DNA of 62,760 nucleotides from Vacuolonema iberomarrocanum LEGE 07170. GTDB lineage: Bacteria > Cyanobacteriota > Cyanobacteriia > Elainellales > Elainellaceae. Below are positions 60,885 through 62,760 of the stretch, one piece after another. The notes below the pieces were generated by a model, which had not been told where the DNA came from, ran no database searches, and saw only the letters and a list, made by a program, of their open reading frames with translations. A program made the translations under genes and the position numbers. The stretch's first letter is position 1; each line of letters starts with the position of its first letter. The stretch covers positions 1 to 62,760 of the forward strand of contig JADEXA010000045.1 in NCBI GenBank assembly GCA_015207365.1, in the 5' to 3' direction.

Positions 60885-60970
60885 GGACTTACACATTTTG
60901 TTGATGGTGTGGCCGCTTCGTGGCCACACCATCAACAAATTCAATTAGGCTTACGCAAAACTTGCGTAAA
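60885..60970. repeat. Palindromic repeat family B, copy 3
   Basis: GGACTTACACA end, then a hairpin with 18-bp arms (TTTGTTGATGGTGTGGCC at 60897-60914, partner 60922-60939) and the fused end GCTTACGCAA-AAC-TTGCGTAA. Relative to copy 1 two bases per arm differ (TT to GG and AA to CC) in a paired way. Confidence 0.85.
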
Positions 60971-61321
60971 CCCTACAAGATCTTTTGAGCCAAAGGCTCA
61001 ATCGTCTGAGTGTAGGTGTTTAAGGGGCGCAAAGGCTTTATTTGCAAGAGTTAGACAGGGTTTTCTGAGCGTCTTACCATGAACCTCTTCTGGGCTGATT
61101 TTGTGGGAATCGTTTGTCTTGCGATCGCCCCTCTACAGCCAACCCTTGACCAAAACTGGAGAAAGTTGATTCTTTGGACGGACTATCGAGCCGCCAATTT
61201 TCGATAGAGTTCGATAGATTATAAAAATAGTTACATTCATTGTGGCCAGAAGCGAAGGCTTCAAGGCGCATCTTCCAGTTAATCGCCGAGTCACAGTTCG
61301 AACCTTTATTCCTCTTCATCC
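60971..61321. other. Intergenic with small hairpin, no supported gene
   Basis: A short hairpin TTGAGCC-AAA-GGCTCAA lies at 60985-61001. The remainder is the promoter side of the ArsA-like gene; a minus-strand frame (61074-61319) shows no family resemblance. Confidence 0.4.
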
Positions 61322-62509
61322 ATGCGTGTAATCCTCATGACGGGCAAAGGCGGTGTGGGTAAAACCTCCGTCGCAGCAGCCACCGGACTGCGGTGTGCTG
61401 AGTTGGGCTACAAAACCCTCGTCCTCAGCACCGATCCTGCCCATTCCCTGGCCGACAGCTTTGATATGGAGCTGGGGCATGAGCCCCGACCTGTACGCCC
61501 GAACCTTTGGGGGGCTGAATTAGATGCGCTCATGGAACTGGAAGGTAATTGGGGAGCCGTCAAGCGCTATATCACTCAGGTGTTGCAAGCCCGTGGATTA
61601 GAAGGCGTAGAAGCCGAAGAACTCGCCATTTTGCCAGGTATGGATGAAATTTTTAGCTTGGTGCGGATGAAGCGACACCATGATGAAGGTGACTTTGAGG
61701 TGCTAATCATTGACTCTGCTCCTACGGGGACAGCCCTGCGCCTGCTCAGCTTGCCGGAGGTTGCGGGGTGGTATATGCGTCGCTTCTACAAGCCGCTACA
61801 GTCCGTTTCGGCTGCGCTACGTCCGCTCGTGGAACCGATTTTCCGCCCGATCGCTGGTTTCTCTCTGCCCGATCAGGAAGTTATGGATGCGCCCTATGAG
61901 TTTTACCAACAAATCGAAGAACTAGAGAAGGTTCTCACAGATAACACCACAACCTCTGTGCGCTTAGTCACCAATCCTGAAAAGATGGTGATTAAAGAGT
62001 CTCTTCGGGCTCACGCTTATCTAAGCCTCTACAACGTGGCAACGGATATGGTTGTTGCCAACCGCATTATTCCAGACTCTGTATCGGATCCCTTCTTTCA
62101 ACGCTGGAAGGAAAATCAAAAGCAATATCGACAGGAAATTCACGATGACTTTCGCCCCTTGCCCGTGAAGGAAGTGCCGCTTTTTTCAGAAGAGATGTGC
62201 GGATTGGAGGCGCTCAATCGTCTCAAAGACACCCTCTATGCAGACGAAGATCCATCCCAGGTCTACTACAAGGAAACCACGATGCGAGTGGTTCAAGAAC
62301 AGGATCATTACAGCCTGGAGCTATATTTACCTGGCATACCCAAAGACAAAGTTGAATTGAGTAAGTCTGCTGACGAACTCAACATCCGTATTGGCAATCA
62401 TCGTCGGAACTTGGTTCTACCTCAAGCGCTGGCCGCTTTGCAACCCGCTGGAGCCAAGATGGATGAAGACTACTTGCGCATTCGCTTTGCTACCCCTGCC
62501 AGAGTCTAG
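61322..62509 (+). CDS. arsA: ArsA/Get3-family ATPase with C-terminal Hsp20-like domain
   Basis: A 395-residue single-unit member of the ArsA/TRC40/Get3 family. The deviant P-loop GKGGVGKT is at 8-15, LSTDPAHSLADSFD is the switch I/A-loop, and IIDSAPTGTALRLLSLP the switch II region. The last 85 residues (YYKETTMRVVQEQDHYSLELYLPGI, LNIRIGNHRRNLVLP) form the alpha-crystallin/Hsp20-like domain common in photosynthetic relatives. Most such proteins bind hydrophobic tail-anchored membrane proteins rather than arsenite; no arsenic genes are nearby. The start is the ATG at 61322. Confidence 0.93.
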   Translation: MRVILMTGKGGVGKTSVAAATGLRCAELGYKTLVLSTDPAHSLADSFDMELGHEPRPVRPNLWGAELDALMELEGNWGAVKRYITQVLQARGLEGVEAEELAILPGMDEIFSLVRMKRHHDEGDFEVLIIDSAPTGTALRLLSLPEVAGWYMRRFYKPLQSVSAALRPLVEPIFRPIAGFSLPDQEVMDAPYEFYQQIEELEKVLTDNTTTSVRLVTNPEKMVIKESLRAHAYLSLYNVATDMVVANRIIPDSVSDPFFQRWKENQKQYRQEIHDDFRPLPVKEVPLFSEEMCGLEALNRLKDTLYADEDPSQVYYKETTMRVVQEQDHYSLELYLPGIPKDKVELSKSADELNIRIGNHRRNLVLPQALAALQPAGAKMDEDYLRIRFATPARV

Positions 62510-62555
62510 CCCTGCATTCTCTCGAACAGCTTCTTTTCTGTAGCGATCTGGAATC

Positions 62556-62746
62556 ATATCAAACCCGGTTAAATATAGCGCTGTGCGCGTTGGGTAAGTA
62601 CGGTTGTGTGTGGGCGCGTTGCGCCCACACACAACCGTACTTACCCAACGCGCACAGCGCTATAGCCGTAAAATCCACTATCGTTTGTGCCCGCTGCACA
62701 GCAGCGGGCACAAACGATAGTTGGGTTCTTCAACCGGATTTGATAT
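62556..62746 (-). repeat. Palindromic repeat family C, copy 3, split by family D
   Basis: Outer ends ATATCAAACCCGGTT (62556-62570) and AACCGGATTTGATAT (62732-62746) and a family C hairpin (arms ACTATCGTTTGTGCCCGCTGC, split here as ACTATCGTTTG plus TGCCCGCTGC, about 62677-62721). Compared with copy 2 read in reverse, family D copy 3 stands where the short CA of GGTTAAACAGCCGTAAAA is expected, showing insertion. Confidence 0.85.
62574..62664. repeat. Palindromic repeat family D, copy 3 (perfect palindrome)
   Basis: A 91-bp element made of two exactly complementary 44-base arms (62574-62617 and 62621-62664) around GTT. Both arms are of the TATAGCGCTGTGCGCG type, while copies 1 and 2 have two unlike outer arms. 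It is nested in a family C element. Confidence 0.93.
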
Positions 62747-62760
62747 AACTTGCGAAATCG

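Noticed and set aside
61322..62509. Arsenite efflux ATPase
   Set aside because: No arsB, arsD or arsC neighbours and the Hsp20-like tail fits the Get3-like photosynthetic group; arsA is used only as the family symbol.
1..62760. tRNA or rRNA genes
   Set aside because: Scanning by eye for T-loop and cloverleaf patterns gave no convincing case; a covariance-model search would be needed to exclude them fully.

Overview
The window is chromosomal DNA from a cyanobacterium. The HIP1 octamer GCGATCGC is scattered through nearly every gene, and many families are typical of oxygenic phototrophs: light-dependent protochlorophyllide reductase, a Psb28-family photosystem II factor, a DUF751/Ycf33 protein next to rbfA, a VTE5-like phytol kinase, a Tll0287-like cytochrome and an acyl-lipid delta-9 desaturase. 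The G+C-leaning codon use and many short palindromic repeats would fit a Leptolyngbya-like filamentous lineage, but this is inference and the species cannot be named from the window. No rRNA, tRNA, CRISPR array, prophage or intact transposase gene was found.

Layout. 1-2276: a truncated adenylating enzyme divergent from an HMGL-type condensing enzyme. 2439-7619: a receiver-like protein, then a three-gene ABC exporter operon (ATPase, FtsX-type permease, HlyD-like adaptor). 7759-10114: two Uma2-family proteins and a DUF433/DUF5615 toxin-antitoxin-like pair. 10261-12905: a large membrane pentapeptide-repeat protein and a cysteine-dioxygenase-like cupin. 13664-15956: a secreted Cys-repeat YHS protein and por. 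16375-20133: an NfeD-flotillin-flotillin cluster. 20219-23653: gamma-glutamyltransferase and a GltS-like glutamate carrier. 24043-28883: a MOSC-alkyltransferase-like fusion, a CsgG-like protein, PPK2, a peroxiredoxin and a Nudix hydrolase. 29745-35501: a type I secretion operon (parvulin, cyclic-nucleotide-domain ABC exporter, HlyD). 35572-38370: a zinc/manganese-type ABC importer, with the binding protein divergent from the ATPase and permease genes. 38447-43954: PhzF, a photolyase-family protein, and a TetR regulator fused to a dead integrase-like domain, divergent from desC. 44321-48310: Dam, DUF751, rbfA, a pentapeptide protein and a GH3 enzyme. 48880-51360: UDP-xylose pathway. 51626-57272: a TIGR01777 epimerase, Psb28, phytol kinase, CoA-disulfide reductase-rhodanese, an ArsR regulator and a Tll0287-like cytochrome. 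57476-62509: a pentapeptide protein, an RTX subtilisin-like protease without a signal peptide, and an ArsA/Get3 ATPase.

How genes fit together. The HlyB/HlyD/parvulin operon is a plausible exporter for RTX proteins such as the protease about 25 kb away. GGT and GltS could recover glutamate from gamma-glutamyl compounds. Ugd and the decarboxylase convert UDP-glucose to UDP-xylose. Dam recognises GATC, which lies inside every HIP1 site.

The most unusual features are (i) at least seven families of 50-110 bp extragenic palindromes (called A to G here, plus H), whose stems differ between copies only by paired, compensating changes, with one family inserted inside another at 62556-62746; (ii) the TetR/tyrosine-recombinase-like fusion and its two inverted-repeat operators before desC; (iii) a promoter with six TTTCAT/TTTCAC repeats on an 11-bp helical period before a metal importer; (iv) a MOSC-alkyltransferase-like fusion; and (v) a secreted YHS protein with sixteen Cys-containing hexapeptides.
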